From CAZQFV01 sp964613665 (GTDB lineage Bacteria; Chloroflexota; Chloroflexia; DTKN01), in assembly GCA_964613665.1 (NCBI GenBank), contig CAZTIG010000005.1, positions 1-64,000 of the forward strand: 64,000 bases of DNA. Reading direction: 5' to 3'. The notes below the pieces were generated by a model. The model searched no databases. It was not told the origin of the DNA and saw only the letters and a program-made list of their open reading frames with translations. The translations under genes were made by a program, and so were the position numbers. Below, in pieces: positions 8,610-17,994 of this stretch. How positions within the stretch are numbered: position 1 is the stretch's first letter; every line of letters begins with the position of its first letter.

Positions 8610-9461
8610 ATGGGCACACGCCGCCAGCACCTCATTCTGGCCGTCTCCGACGGCACCGGCGCTACGGTGGAACGAGTGGCCCAGGCCGCCCTGGTGCAGT
8701 TCCCCGGCGTGCAGCCGCAGATCGAGCGCTGGCCCGAGGTCCGCACGCGCGAACAGGTGAGCCGGGTCGTCCGCGAGGCCCGCGCCCGCGCCGCCATGAT
8801 TGTCCACACGCTCGTCTCGGCCGAGCTGCGCCGGCATCTCTACATGGAGGCTACCTCCTACGACGTCATCGCCGTCGACCTGATGGGTTCCATCCTGACC
8901 GAGATGGCCACCTACCTGGGGACCACCCCGGCAGTCCGCCCCGGCCTGCTCTACGGCGACGAGAGCTACACCCGCCGGATCGAGGCGATCGAGTACGCCA
9001 TCCATCACGACGACGGGCAGGGTGCTGGCGACCTGGACCAGGCCGACATCGTGCTCACCGGCATTTCGCGCACGTCCAAGACACCGGTGAGCATCTTCCT
9101 GGCCTACCGCGGCTACCGCGTGGCCAACGTCCCGATCGTGCTGGGCATGCCGCTGCCGGCCGCCATCGAACACGTCCCGGCCGGCCGCGTCGTCGGACTG
9201 GTCGTGAACCCCAGCCCACTCGCGGTCATCCGCAGGACGCGGCTGCGCCAATACCACGACCTGCAGTTCGACTATGCCGACCTGGCGCACATACGCGAGG
9301 AGCTGCGCTACAGCCGCGAGGTATTTGCCGCCCACAACTGGCCGGTCGTCGATGTCTCCGGCCGGGCCGTCGAGGAAACGGCCCGCGAGGTGCTGAACCT
9401 GGTCGGGCTGGAAAGCTGCAATGCCTCGGCAGATGGCCCCCTGACCAAGGGATTTGACTAG
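8610..9461 (+). CDS. Pyruvate, phosphate dikinase / PEP synthase regulatory protein (DUF299, kinase-pyrophosphorylase)
   Basis: 283 aa. It begins with HLILAVSDGTGATVERVAQA, the DUF299 SDGTGxT signature. Further on, ADIVLTGISRTSKTPVSIFL contains the P-loop-like element of this family. These bifunctional enzymes use ADP to phosphorylate, and phosphate to dephosphorylate, a Thr of PPDK or PEP synthase, thereby setting flux between pyruvate and PEP. The target enzyme is not in the window. The ATG at 8610 follows AGGAGAAG and sits about 75 bases from a strong promoter. Confidence 0.9.
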   Translation: MGTRRQHLILAVSDGTGATVERVAQAALVQFPGVQPQIERWPEVRTREQVSRVVREARARAAMIVHTLVSAELRRHLYMEATSYDVIAVDLMGSILTEMATYLGTTPAVRPGLLYGDESYTRRIEAIEYAIHHDDGQGAGDLDQADIVLTGISRTSKTPVSIFLAYRGYRVANVPIVLGMPLPAAIEHVPAGRVVGLVVNPSPLAVIRRTRLRQYHDLQFDYADLAHIREELRYSREVFAAHNWPVVDVSGRAVEETAREVLNLVGLESCNASADGPLTKGFD

Positions 9462-9585
9462 AACCCATCTCCGAATCACCGCGCAGAGAACAAGAAGAGC
9501 GGAGAATGCACAAGCAGAGCTCCGCGGACCTGGACCCACCAGAACCACCGCGCCGAGAGCGAGCAGGAGCGCCGGGAGGCAAGCC

Positions 9586-11181
9586 ATGAAGAAAGGACTG
9601 ATTCTGCAGAACGGCCGCGTCTACACGATGAATCCCGAGCAGCCTCTGGCCGAGGCGGTCGTGTTGCGGGGAACCCGCATCGCCCATGTCGGCAAGAACG
9701 CGGAGATGCGCGTGTGGATCGGGCACGGCGGCTGGGAGGTCGTCGACCTGGCCGGCCGCGCGGTCCTGCCCGGCCTCATCGATGGGCATATCCACCTCTC
9801 CGGGTACGCCAGCGCCCGCGTGCGCCTGAAGCTGGCCGGCATCAGCAGCCGCGAGGAGATCGTCGCCCTGGTGGAGCACCGCGCGCGATCGACCCCTCCC
9901 GGGCAGTGGATCCTGGGACATGGTTGGAACCACTACCTCTGGGGAGGCCAGTGGCCCACCCGGCAGGAGCTCGACGCCGTGGCTCCCGACAACCCCGTAG
10001 CCCTGGAACGGGTGGACATCCACTCGCTGTGGGTCAACACGGCGGCGCTGCGGCTGGCCGGCCTCGACTCCAGCACCCCGTCCCCGCTGGGCGGCAAGAT
10101 CCTGCTGGACGACCAGGGCCAGCCCAGCGGGATCCTCAAGGAAAGGGCTGCGGACCTGGTCAAGGAACACATCGGCAAGCCCGACCAGGCCGAACGGCTG
10201 CGACTCCTGGATGAAGCCTTCAGCGAGGCCCATCGCTACGGGATCACCGGCGTGCACGTGCCGGAGGAAGCCGAGGCCTTTGGCGATTATCAGACGCTCT
10301 ACTCCCGTCGCGCGCTGCGCCTGCGGGTCCTGACACACCTGCCGCAGAACCGGCTGGAGGAAGCCATCGCCCTGGGCATCCGCTCCGGGTTCGGCGACGA
10401 GCGCCTGCGCGTCGGGGGCCTGAAGATCTTTGCCGACGGCAGCCTGGGCTCCAAGACCGCCTCCCTGCTCCAGGACTATGAGGACGAGCCGGGCTACCGC
10501 GGCCTGCCCGCGCTGCCGGTGCGCGAGCTCGACGAGCTGGTCACGAAGGCCGCGCAGGCCGGCATCTCGGTGGCGGTGCACGCCATCGGCGACCGGGCGG
10601 TGCGCCTGGTGCTGGATACCATCGCGCGCGCCCAGCGGCTGGCCGGCCCGCCCTACATGCCCCACCGCGTGGAGCACGCCCAGCTGTTGCATCCGCAGGA
10701 CATCCCCCGCTTCCGCGAGTTGGGCGTCGTCGCCTCGATGCAGCCGATCCACTGCCCGTCCGACATGCCGGTGGCACGGCGGCTGTGGGGCGAGCGCTGC
10801 CGCTACGCCTACGCCTGGCGCAGCCTGCTCGATCACGGAACCGCGCTGGCCTTCGGCTCCGACAGCCCGGTCGAGTCCATGGACCCGTGGGCCGGCATCC
10901 ACGCCGCGCTCACCCGGGAGCGGACCGACGGCCGGCCCGCCGGCGCTTGGTACCCCGAGGAGCGCATCACCGTCGAGGAGGCCGTGCGCGCCTACACCAC
11001 AGGCGCGGCCTACGCCGCCGGGGAGACCCACCTGAAGGGGTCGCTCGAGGAGGGCAAGGTGGCCGACCTGATCGTGCTCGACCGGGACATCTTCCAGGTC
11101 GAGCCGCAGGACATCCTGGGGACGCAGGTGCAGATGACGGTGCTCGGAGGCGAGGTGGTTTATGACAAGATGAGTGGGTGA
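9586..11181 (+). CDS. Amidohydrolase, YtcJ-like (Amidohydro_3)
   Basis: 531 aa; metal-dependent hydrolase of the amidohydrolase superfamily. The N-terminal beta sandwich (LILQNGRVYTMN, EAVVLRGTRIAHVG) leads to the metal-binding motif DGHIHLSGYA. Later come the strand-6 AVHAIGDRAV, the strand-8 FGSDSPVESMDPW, and the C-terminal KVADLIVLDRDIFQVEPQDI of the family. YtcJ relatives are annotated only generally; substrate unknown. GGGAGGC precedes the ATG at 9586. It follows the regulatory protein on the same strand by 124 bases and converges on the VanW gene. Confidence 0.86.
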   Translation: MKKGLILQNGRVYTMNPEQPLAEAVVLRGTRIAHVGKNAEMRVWIGHGGWEVVDLAGRAVLPGLIDGHIHLSGYASARVRLKLAGISSREEIVALVEHRARSTPPGQWILGHGWNHYLWGGQWPTRQELDAVAPDNPVALERVDIHSLWVNTAALRLAGLDSSTPSPLGGKILLDDQGQPSGILKERAADLVKEHIGKPDQAERLRLLDEAFSEAHRYGITGVHVPEEAEAFGDYQTLYSRRALRLRVLTHLPQNRLEEAIALGIRSGFGDERLRVGGLKIFADGSLGSKTASLLQDYEDEPGYRGLPALPVRELDELVTKAAQAGISVAVHAIGDRAVRLVLDTIARAQRLAGPPYMPHRVEHAQLLHPQDIPRFRELGVVASMQPIHCPSDMPVARRLWGERCRYAYAWRSLLDHGTALAFGSDSPVESMDPWAGIHAALTRERTDGRPAGAWYPEERITVEEAVRAYTTGAAYAAGETHLKGSLEEGKVADLIVLDRDIFQVEPQDILGTQVQMTVLGGEVVYDKMSG

Positions 11182-11224
11182 CGGGCAGGCACGGGCAGGC
11201 GATGAGAAGGGAGGGGGATCGCTC

Positions 11225-13315
11225 TCACTGGTAGTTGCTGTAGATCGTCTCCTGGATCAACACCACGCCGTCCCTGGTGACGGTCCGCTCGAACGAGACG
11301 CTGTGGCCCCCGTTGTAGACCAGCGGCTCGCTGAACGAGACCTCCCAGCCCGGGTCTGTCCCGTAGAAACGGGCGACCTGCCAGCTCTCCTCGGCGTTGG
11401 TCTCCACCTGGATCAGGATATAGTGGCCCGTGGTGTTGCGGAACTTGAAATCGGGCCCACCGATCATGATCGTGGCGTCAAAGCCCGGCGGTGAATCCTG
11501 CTCGTACCAGTCCAGCCGCCACAGGTGCGGCGTGCGCTCGACGATGGGCAGCCCGGCGTTGAGCGCCGCGCGGTAGAGGGTGGTGGCTACCTGGCAGAGG
11601 CCCCCGCCGAGCCCCCAGCCCACCTGGCCGGCATTGATGATCTCGGACATCACATAGCCCTTTTCCCACGTCACCGGGTCGAGCGCGTCGTTCAGGGAAA
11701 AGACCTCGTCCGGGGCGACCAGCCGGCCGTGCACCTCGCGCCCGCCCACGACGATGTTGTTGGCGCGGTTCCACGGCGAGCCCACGAACGAGGAGTGGCC
11801 CTGGCCGATCAGGTCGGCGATGCCCAGCGCGGCCACTGTGGCGTCGTTCCCGGCCGGGACCACCGTCACGGTCAGATCGACCGTGTCCACGACCTCGCCG
11901 CCCAGTCGCTGACGAAAGACCCGGCCCACCTGGGCCACGGCGGCAGCCACGTCCATGCGGCGCCCGTCCCGGCCGGGCTCGAAGGTGACGATCCGATCGC
12001 CCTGCCTCTCCAGGCGCGGTGGCTGCACCGGCACCTCCACCTCGGCTGCCAGCGCCGCCAGGTAGACCTCGGCAGCGGCGCTGTCGAACTGCACGGTGAC
12101 CGGCCCCGGTGGCGAAGCGAGCTGCACGCTGCACCAGGCGGCGATGTCGGCCGTCTGCGCCGTCCAGGAGTGCTCCGCGCAGTTCAACGTAAGCGGCTGG
12201 GCCACGCGGTCCAACTGCTGGCGCAGCCATAGCGCGTCGGAGGCGGAGAGCGCCGCCGTCTCGGTCACGAGCGGCACCGCGACGAGCAGGGGAGAGCCAT
12301 CGGCGGGTGCGTCGCCCCGGGCCAGGGCCGACAGCCGGGCCATCAGCCGCTGCTCCAGCGCGTTTCGGTCGACCCGCAGGCCATCCTGCCCGGGCAGGAC
12401 GGCCCAGCCGTCCTCCTGGCAGGACACCGCCGGAGAGACGGCCGGCCGGTCCAGCGCCGCGACCACCTGGGACACGAACGCGGCGAGCTGTTCGGCCCTG
12501 ACCTCGGCCGCCAGGGGCACGTCTTGCCCCCACAGGGCCAGGCGCAGGCGTTCGAACCAGGCCGACCAGGGCGAGTCGGGCCGACCCAATGCCAGGGCCT
12601 CGGTGACGGCTTCCTCCACGCGGTAACCCAGGCCGGCCTGGCCGGCGCCGATGGACCAGGTTTGCCCTCCATGGCGCACCACGAGCGGCCGGCCAAGCAG
12701 CGGGGCTACCTCCTCCTGGAGCAAGCGCCGCGCCTCGACAGCAGTCTTGCCGGAGACATCGAGGCCGGCGATACGCACGCCGGGGAAGAAGCGATTGGCA
12801 TATCGGCTGCCATACGCGCTCGCCACGGCCACATTCAGGCCGAGCGCGAGCAGCAGCAGGAGCGCGCCGGCGATGCGTGCCCAGCCACGGGGGGAAATGG
12901 AGGGCAGGTCCGGTAAGCGCAGCCGGGGCAGCGCGATGGCCGGCGCCCGCGGCTGGGATAACGAGATCGCCGCAGCCCCTCCCCGCAGACGTGGAGCGGG
13001 CAGGTGAAAGGCGTCATCGCCTGCCCCTTCACCCTCCATGAGGGCAAGTGCCTGCGCGTTCTGGGGGTCTCGCGAAAGGGCCTGGCGGGCACAGGCCAGT
13101 CGCGCCGGACCCTCCACCACCGAGCCGAGCAGCGCCCACAGGCCGGCATCGGCGCCGTCGAGGGCCAGGGCGCGCTGCAGGAAGCTCTCGGCCTGCCGAG
13201 GGCGTCCGGACTGCGCCGCCGCGACCCCCTCGTCTCGCAGGTAGGCCAGCACCAGCCGGCGCATCACAGGGCCGGCCTCGGCGGGAGCGACTGATCGTGC
13301 TCGCAGGGAAACCAT
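11225..13315 (-). CDS. VanW-family protein with N-terminal TPR-like region and transmembrane anchor
   Basis: 696 aa. Residues 15-110 are TPR-like (QAESFLQRALALDGADAGLW, then CARQALSRDPQNAQALAL). One transmembrane helix (about 158-180) is followed by two copies of the peptidoglycan-binding-4 (YoaR-like) domain, each introduced by VRIAGLDVSGKT-type or related sequence. The C-terminal VanW domain runs from ANNIVVGGREVHGRLVAPDE through GGGLCQVATTLYRAAL to IYSNYQ. The cytoplasmic TPR region ahead of a surface VanW domain is a less usual architecture. Function unknown; the family is linked to cell-wall assembly and glycopeptide resistance clusters. Its promoter is at 13366-13395. Confidence 0.82.
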   Translation of the reverse strand: MVSLRARSVAPAEAGPVMRRLVLAYLRDEGVAAAQSGRPRQAESFLQRALALDGADAGLWALLGSVVEGPARLACARQALSRDPQNAQALALMEGEGAGDDAFHLPAPRLRGGAAAISLSQPRAPAIALPRLRLPDLPSISPRGWARIAGALLLLLALGLNVAVASAYGSRYANRFFPGVRIAGLDVSGKTAVEARRLLQEEVAPLLGRPLVVRHGGQTWSIGAGQAGLGYRVEEAVTEALALGRPDSPWSAWFERLRLALWGQDVPLAAEVRAEQLAAFVSQVVAALDRPAVSPAVSCQEDGWAVLPGQDGLRVDRNALEQRLMARLSALARGDAPADGSPLLVAVPLVTETAALSASDALWLRQQLDRVAQPLTLNCAEHSWTAQTADIAAWCSVQLASPPGPVTVQFDSAAAEVYLAALAAEVEVPVQPPRLERQGDRIVTFEPGRDGRRMDVAAAVAQVGRVFRQRLGGEVVDTVDLTVTVVPAGNDATVAALGIADLIGQGHSSFVGSPWNRANNIVVGGREVHGRLVAPDEVFSLNDALDPVTWEKGYVMSEIINAGQVGWGLGGGLCQVATTLYRAALNAGLPIVERTPHLWRLDWYEQDSPPGFDATIMIGGPDFKFRNTTGHYILIQVETNAEESWQVARFYGTDPGWEVSFSEPLVYNGGHSVSFERTVTRDGVVLIQETIYSNYQ

Positions 13316-13365
13316 ACCACCTTCTCTCGGGTGGCCGGAACCACTCGCGCCATCGCCACACGGCT

Positions 13366-13395
13366 ATCATAGCACGGGACGCGGGTCTATGTCAA
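13366..13395 (-). promoter_or_regulatory. Sigma70-type promoter for the VanW gene
   Basis: Minus strand: TTGACA (13395-13390), an 18-base spacer, TATGAT (13371-13366), about 50 bases ahead of the start at 13315. Confidence 0.75.
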
Positions 13396-13409
13396 GCGAG
13401 CATGCGCAC

Positions 13410-13438
13410 TTGACGGGAGCACACCGCTGTACTATGAT
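13410..13438 (+). promoter_or_regulatory. Sigma70-type promoter for the ResB/CcsA/AmmeMemoRadiSam gene run
   Basis: TTGACG at 13410-13415, a 17-base spacer, TATGAT at 13433-13438. Transcription would start near 13445, which makes the GTG/ATG at 13445 leaderless and favours the start at 13493. Confidence 0.75.
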
Positions 13439-13492
13439 AGCAGCGTGTGCAGCGCTCTCCGCGTGCCGCGGCGGAGCGATCGGAGCAGCGCG

Positions 13493-14836
13493 ATGTCCCG
13501 ACTGAGCGGCAGTGGGCGTACCATCTGGCGGCGCACATGGGGATTCCTGACTTCCCGCCGGCTGGCGGTGGTCCTGTTCCTGCTGACACTGGCCGTGCTC
13601 TCCGCCGGCCTGTGGCTGCCGCAGGTACCTACCGACCTGGACGTGGCCGGCCAGGAGGCCTGGTGGGCTGCGCTTCGCCAGCGCCACGGTTCCAGCCTCG
13701 ACCTGTTCGTGCAACTGGGACTGTTGCAGGTCGAGCGCTCGGCGCTCTTCCTGGCCCTCGTAGCCGCACTGCTGGCCAACGGGCTGCTCTGCACCGTGGA
13801 CCGGATCGCCGCTGTGTGGCGGTCCCTGGTGCGCCGCCCGCCCCCGCGCCTGCCCGCCGCTGCCTACGAGCCGGCCGACTGGCAGGCAGGCGGCCTCACG
13901 CTGGAGCAGGCCCGCCGGGTCCTGCGCGGCCAACGGCTGCGCCTGCGCGAAGAGGCCGGCGGCGGACACTACTTCTATGGTGGCAGTGGACAACTGGTGC
14001 CCCTGGGCACGGTCCTGACGCACCTGGGGCTGCTGTTGGTGCCGCTGGCAGCGCTGCTGCACGGCACGCTGGCATGGCGGGATCGCCTCGTCCTGGACCC
14101 CGGCGCAGTGCCCGTATCCCTGCCGTGGCGGCCCGACTGCGCCGTACTGCTCACCGAGGTCGTCCCGGGCGCTGCCCCCCAGGGCAGCCTGCTGATCCAG
14201 GAGGGCGACAGCGTGCGACAGGGCCACTGTGGGCCGGCTCAACCGATTGCTGCATGCGGCGCCACCTTCTACGCACACTCCTACGGGCTGGCCGTGCGCG
14301 TCGAGGCATGGGACAGCGGCGGACAGCCGCTGCCGGTGGTCCTGGCCGAAGGATCGCCCCTGCGCCTGGGCGAGGGTGCAGCCGGCGGCTCGTTCGACGT
14401 GCCGGCCCTGGGACTGCACGGCACGATCACGCCGGTGCAGGAATCACCGACGAACGGCGGCGCGCCGGCGGCGCTGCGGTTGGACCAGGCGGGCCGCCCG
14501 GTGTACGAGGGCTTGCTCTCGGCCGAGGAGCAGCCGCCGGGCGATCTCCGGGCGGCCATCGACGTCGCGGGCGGCCGGCTCTCCCTCGACCTGGGCTACT
14601 TCCTGACCGTCGAGGCCGTGCACGACCCCGGTCTGGCGGCCTTGATCCTGGGCGGCCTGTTCCTGGTGGGCGGGGGCGCGCTGAGCCTGCTGTGGCCGCA
14701 GCGGCGACTGTGGGCCCGCTGGAGCGAGGCCGGGACGCTGCACGTCCGCCTGGGCAACCGCACGCCGGACGAGCTGGTGCGCGCCACTGCTACCCTGCAG
14801 AGGGCCGCGCGGCGGGTGACAGGAGGCGGACCATGA
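13493..14836 (+). CDS. resB: ResB-like cytochrome c biogenesis protein (System II)
   Basis: 447 aa. Membrane helices lie near residues 20-42, 78-100 and 170-192, then a large extracytoplasmic domain, then a final helix near 380-400 (LAALILGGLFLVGGGALSLL). The order helix-helix-loop-helix-periplasmic domain-helix is that of ResB/Ccs1, which together with CcsA/ResC delivers heme to apocytochrome CxxCH motifs outside the membrane. GGAG precedes the ATG at 13493. Its stop overlaps the next start (ATGA), so the pair is coupled. Confidence 0.8.
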   Translation: MSRLSGSGRTIWRRTWGFLTSRRLAVVLFLLTLAVLSAGLWLPQVPTDLDVAGQEAWWAALRQRHGSSLDLFVQLGLLQVERSALFLALVAALLANGLLCTVDRIAAVWRSLVRRPPPRLPAAAYEPADWQAGGLTLEQARRVLRGQRLRLREEAGGGHYFYGGSGQLVPLGTVLTHLGLLLVPLAALLHGTLAWRDRLVLDPGAVPVSLPWRPDCAVLLTEVVPGAAPQGSLLIQEGDSVRQGHCGPAQPIAACGATFYAHSYGLAVRVEAWDSGGQPLPVVLAEGSPLRLGEGAAGGSFDVPALGLHGTITPVQESPTNGGAPAALRLDQAGRPVYEGLLSAEEQPPGDLRAAIDVAGGRLSLDLGYFLTVEAVHDPGLAALILGGLFLVGGGALSLLWPQRRLWARWSEAGTLHVRLGNRTPDELVRATATLQRAARRVTGGGP

Positions 14837-15666
14837 GCCCGGCGCTGTCGGAGCCGCTCCTGACGGGGCTGGCGCTGGCCCTTCTTGCCGGGTGCGGGCT
14901 TTCCGGCCTATGGACATGCGCGGCCGGCCGGGCCCGCTGGCTGCCGCGCGTCTGCGCCGGCTGCGCCGGTTACCTGCTCGTGGTAGCCCTGGCCGTGCGG
15001 GGCGTGCGCAGCGGCGGCTGGCCGTTCGGCAGCGCGCACGAGGCGGTCCTGCTCACGGCGGCAGCGGCGGCGCTGCTCTATGTCCTAGGTGTGCCGCGAC
15101 GCCTGAGCAGCGCCGGCGGAGCCTGCGTGGGGTTCGGCGCCGTCCTGCTGGTCGGGCTGTCCCTGCTGCTCGTCCCGGCGGGGGCGCGCTCTCCGCAGCC
15201 GGCCTCGGCCATGTTCGCCAGCGCGCTCTACCCGCTGCACGTCGTGACCGCGGCCCTGGGGTATGGCGGGCTGCTGCTGGCCGGCACGGCCGGACTGGGG
15301 CGGCTGTTGGCCGGCGGCGGCCGGGGGCTCCCGCCGGAGAGGGGATGGATCGGGGAAGACCTGGAGGCGCTCGCCTGGCGGGGCCTGGCCTGGGGCTACC
15401 CATGCCTCACGCTGGGCATGGTGGTCGGGGCGGCGTGGAGCTGGCTCACGTGGGGCTGGTACTGGAGCTGGGGCACGAAGGAGGTCCTGACCCTGCTCAC
15501 GTGGGGCCTCTTCACCATGGCGCTGCACACCCGGCGGCTGGCCGGCTGGCGGGGCCGGCCGCACGCCGCCGTCCTGGCGACAGGGCTGCTAGCCCTTCTG
15601 GTCACGCTGCTGGCCGCCGGGGCATTGGCACGCGCGCTGAGGCCGGCGGTGCAGTACATCTTCTGA
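14833..15666 (+). CDS. ccsA: CcsA/ResC-type cytochrome c assembly protein
   Basis: 277 aa, about eight transmembrane helices. The tryptophan-rich heme-handling motif reads WGWYWSWGTKEVLTLLTW, close to the canonical WGxxWxWDPKE; here Asp-Pro is replaced by Gly-Thr. Candidate heme-ligand His residues lie in ALYPLHVV and MALHTRR, with FGSAHEAVLL near residue 65. Together with ResB it forms a System II cytochrome c synthetase. AGGAGGCGG precedes the start. The next gene, an exported protein with a CxxCH motif, follows after 16 bases. Confidence 0.85.
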   Translation: MSPALSEPLLTGLALALLAGCGLSGLWTCAAGRARWLPRVCAGCAGYLLVVALAVRGVRSGGWPFGSAHEAVLLTAAAAALLYVLGVPRRLSSAGGACVGFGAVLLVGLSLLLVPAGARSPQPASAMFASALYPLHVVTAALGYGGLLLAGTAGLGRLLAGGGRGLPPERGWIGEDLEALAWRGLAWGYPCLTLGMVVGAAWSWLTWGWYWSWGTKEVLTLLTWGLFTMALHTRRLAGWRGRPHAAVLATGLLALLVTLLAAGALARALRPAVQYIF

Positions 15667-15682
15667 TCTGGCGAGGCGATCG

Positions 15683-16918
15683 ATGCGGCGACTGAGTCGG
15701 CGCGAACTGCTGAAAGGGGCGGCAGGCGCGGGCCTGGGCGTGGCCCTGGGGGCGTTGGGCCTCGGCGCGGTCCTGGAGAACCTGGGACAGGATGGCGGCC
15801 AGGCTGCCGCCGGGCGCGGCACCCTGCCCTTTTATGCCCGGCCGGCCCGCTTCGCCCTGCCCGTCCAGGGCGACAGGCGCTGCGGCGACTGCCACACCGA
15901 GGCCGAGCCGTCGCGACCGGCCTATTGCCACACCGAGCACCGCGGCGACTATGTCAAGTGCCGCCTCTGCCCAAAGGGCTGCCTGATCTCCGAGGGCCGG
16001 CGCGGCGACTGCCAGACGAGAGAGAACCGCGGCGGCACCCTCTACACGATGACCTACGGCAACCCGTGCGCCGTCAACGTCGACCCGATCGAGAAAAAGC
16101 CCTTCTTCCACTTTCTCCCGGGCAGCCGGGCCTTTTCCCTGGCCACAGCCGGGTGCAACCTGCATTGCCTCTACTGCCAGAACTGGGACATCTCCCAGAT
16201 TCCGCCGGAGAAGAGCTCCTTCGGCCGGCTGATGCCGGCGGAGGTCGTCGATGCCGCCGTCCAGACCGCCAGCCCCGTCATCGCCTTCACCTACACCGAG
16301 CCGACCGTCTTCTTCGAGTACGCCTGCGACACCGCCGGCTTGGCCCGCAGCGCCGGGCTGCGCAGCGCCGTCATCAGCGCCGGGTACATCAACCCGGAAC
16401 CGCTGCACGAGCTGTGCGCCCTCGTGGACGCGGTCAAGATCGACCTGAAGGGGATCAACGAGGACTTTTACCGCCAGGTCTGCTCGGCCACGCTGGAGCC
16501 GGTGCTGAACACCATCCGCACGGTCGCCCGCAGCGGCGTGCACCTGGAGATCGTCAACCTGGTCGTGCCCACCCTGAACGACGACCTGGAGGACATGCGT
16601 TCCCTGGCACGGTGGGTGCGGGACGAAGTGGGGCCTGATGTGCCGCTGCACTTTTCGCGCTTCCAGCCGGCCTACCGCCTGCTCGACCTCCCGATGACGC
16701 CGCTGGAGACGCTGCGACAGGCCCGCGAGATCGCCATGGAGGAAGGACTGCGCTATGTCTACATCGGCAACGTCCCGGGGGACCCCGGCAGCCACACCTA
16801 CTGCCCCCGGTGTGGCCAGGCCATCATCTGCCGCAGTCAGTTCGCCGTGACAGAGATGCACATGCAGGACGGCATGTGCGCGTACTGCGGAGAGGAGATT
16901 GCGGGCGTGTGGGCGTAG
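15683..16918 (+). CDS. amrS: AmmeMemoRadiSam system radical SAM enzyme with Tat signal and CxxCH motif
   Basis: 411 aa. The core matches AmrS: KCRLCPKGCLISEGRRGDC, DPIEKKPFFHFLPGS, the radical-SAM cluster in TAGCNLHCLYCQNWDISQ, and a C-terminal zinc site (YCPRCG ... CAYCGEEIAGVW). What is unusual is the first 90 residues. LSRRELLKGAAGAGLGVALG is a twin-arginine signal, and RRCGDCHTEAEP contains CGDCH, a c-type heme attachment motif. Family members usually start directly at the xCxLCP motif. The gene directly follows the ResB/CcsA heme-attachment pair. The reaction catalysed by AmrS is not established; export and heme binding are inferences. Confidence 0.9.
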   Translation: MRRLSRRELLKGAAGAGLGVALGALGLGAVLENLGQDGGQAAAGRGTLPFYARPARFALPVQGDRRCGDCHTEAEPSRPAYCHTEHRGDYVKCRLCPKGCLISEGRRGDCQTRENRGGTLYTMTYGNPCAVNVDPIEKKPFFHFLPGSRAFSLATAGCNLHCLYCQNWDISQIPPEKSSFGRLMPAEVVDAAVQTASPVIAFTYTEPTVFFEYACDTAGLARSAGLRSAVISAGYINPEPLHELCALVDAVKIDLKGINEDFYRQVCSATLEPVLNTIRTVARSGVHLEIVNLVVPTLNDDLEDMRSLARWVRDEVGPDVPLHFSRFQPAYRLLDLPMTPLETLRQAREIAMEEGLRYVYIGNVPGDPGSHTYCPRCGQAIICRSQFAVTEMHMQDGMCAYCGEEIAGVWA

Positions 16919-16985
16919 GGCGTGAAGACGTAGGACGTACAGACGTAGAGACGCAAAGACGTAAGGACGTAAGGACAAGATACCT
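16919..16985. repeat. Short degenerate repeat (GACGTA-type) in the amrS-amrB spacer
   Basis: About seven imperfect copies of an 8-10 base word around AGACGTA/GGACGTA immediately after the amrS stop codon. Similar GACGTGAAACGTGAAGAC sequence lies at about 42900-42930. No coding signal. Confidence 0.6.
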
Positions 16986-17046
16986 CAAGCGGAGAGACGG
17001 GCAAGAGTCCGCCGCACCGTTGGCGGCCTGGGGCTGGAGGATCGGC

Positions 17047-17994
17047 ATGTCGAGAAAAGCACTGCTCGTCCTGGCGATCATCGCACTGGGTGGCACCGGG
17101 TGCGGGGCGACCGCCCCCCCGGGGTCCCCTGTGGCGACACCTGTGTCCGACCTGGTGCGCCCGCCGGCCGTGGCCGGCCAGTACTACCCGGCCGACCCTG
17201 TGGAGCTGGCCACGATGGTCGATGGGTTCCTCCAGGGACACGAACCCACGCCCGGCCGGCCGCTGGCCCTGATCGTGCCCCATGCCGGCTACGTGTACTC
17301 CGGCGCCGTGGCCGGCTACGCCTACGCCGAGCTGCGGGGTCAGTCCTACGAAGCCGTGGTCCTGGTCGGGGTGAACCACCAGCTGAGCGAGATGCGCGGG
17401 GTGGCCGTCTACCCCGGCGGCGCTTTTCGCACGCCGCTCGGAACGGTCCCGGTCGACACCGCGCTGGCTCAGGCCATCCTGGAGGCCGATCCGTCCTTCG
17501 AGGACGACCCCTACTGGCACTCGCAGGAGCACTCCCTTGAGGTAGAGATTCCCTTCCTCCAGCGGGTCCTGCCGGGGACGCCGATCGTAGCGATCCTCAT
17601 CGGCAGGCCCACACCCGAAAACACGCAGGCACTGGTCCGGGCGCTCTCCCAGGTACTGCCGGGGCACGACGTCCTCCTGGTGGCCAGCTCGGACCTGTCG
17701 CACTACCCCGCCTACGACGACGCCGTCGCCGTGGACCATGCCACCCTGGCAGCCATCGAGGCGCTGGACGTGGCCGGCCTGCACCGCGCGACTGCCCAGG
17801 CGATGGCCCGGGGAGTGCCCAACCTGGTGACGGCGGCCTGTGGGGAGGAGGCCATCGCCGTGGTCATGGAGGTGGCTTCCGCGCTGGGGGCGAACCGGGC
17901 CGCGGTGTTGCACTATGCCAACTCCGGCGACGTGCCGGCCGGCCGGCGGGACCAGGTGGTGGGCTATGCAGCAGTCAAGATCTGGGCAAGGTGA
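17047..17994 (+). CDS. amrB: AmmeMemoRadiSam system protein B (MEMO1 family), predicted lipoprotein
   Basis: 315 aa. MEMO-family core: PAVAGQYYPADPVEL, ALIVPHAGYVYSGAVAGYAY, the active-site-like GVNHQ, HSQEHSLEVEIPFLQ and SSDLSHYPAY, then the terminal YANSGDVPAG. MEMO proteins share a fold with LigB dioxygenases, with His/Cys residues in the cleft; the reaction is unknown. The N-terminus has a lipoprotein signal (LVLAIIALGGTGCGA, lipobox Cys near residue 19), which places the protein outside the membrane. The start at 17047 is the one that yields this signal. Confidence 0.88.
   Translation: MSRKALLVLAIIALGGTGCGATAPPGSPVATPVSDLVRPPAVAGQYYPADPVELATMVDGFLQGHEPTPGRPLALIVPHAGYVYSGAVAGYAYAELRGQSYEAVVLVGVNHQLSEMRGVAVYPGGAFRTPLGTVPVDTALAQAILEADPSFEDDPYWHSQEHSLEVEIPFLQRVLPGTPIVAILIGRPTPENTQALVRALSQVLPGHDVLLVASSDLSHYPAYDDAVAVDHATLAAIEALDVAGLHRATAQAMARGVPNLVTAACGEEAIAVVMEVASALGANRAAVLHYANSGDVPAGRRDQVVGYAAVKIWAR

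Noticed and set aside
9226..11031. 600-codon minus-strand frame antisense to the amidohydrolase
   Set aside because: Shadow of the amidohydrolase codon bias; no family motifs, no ribosome-binding site.
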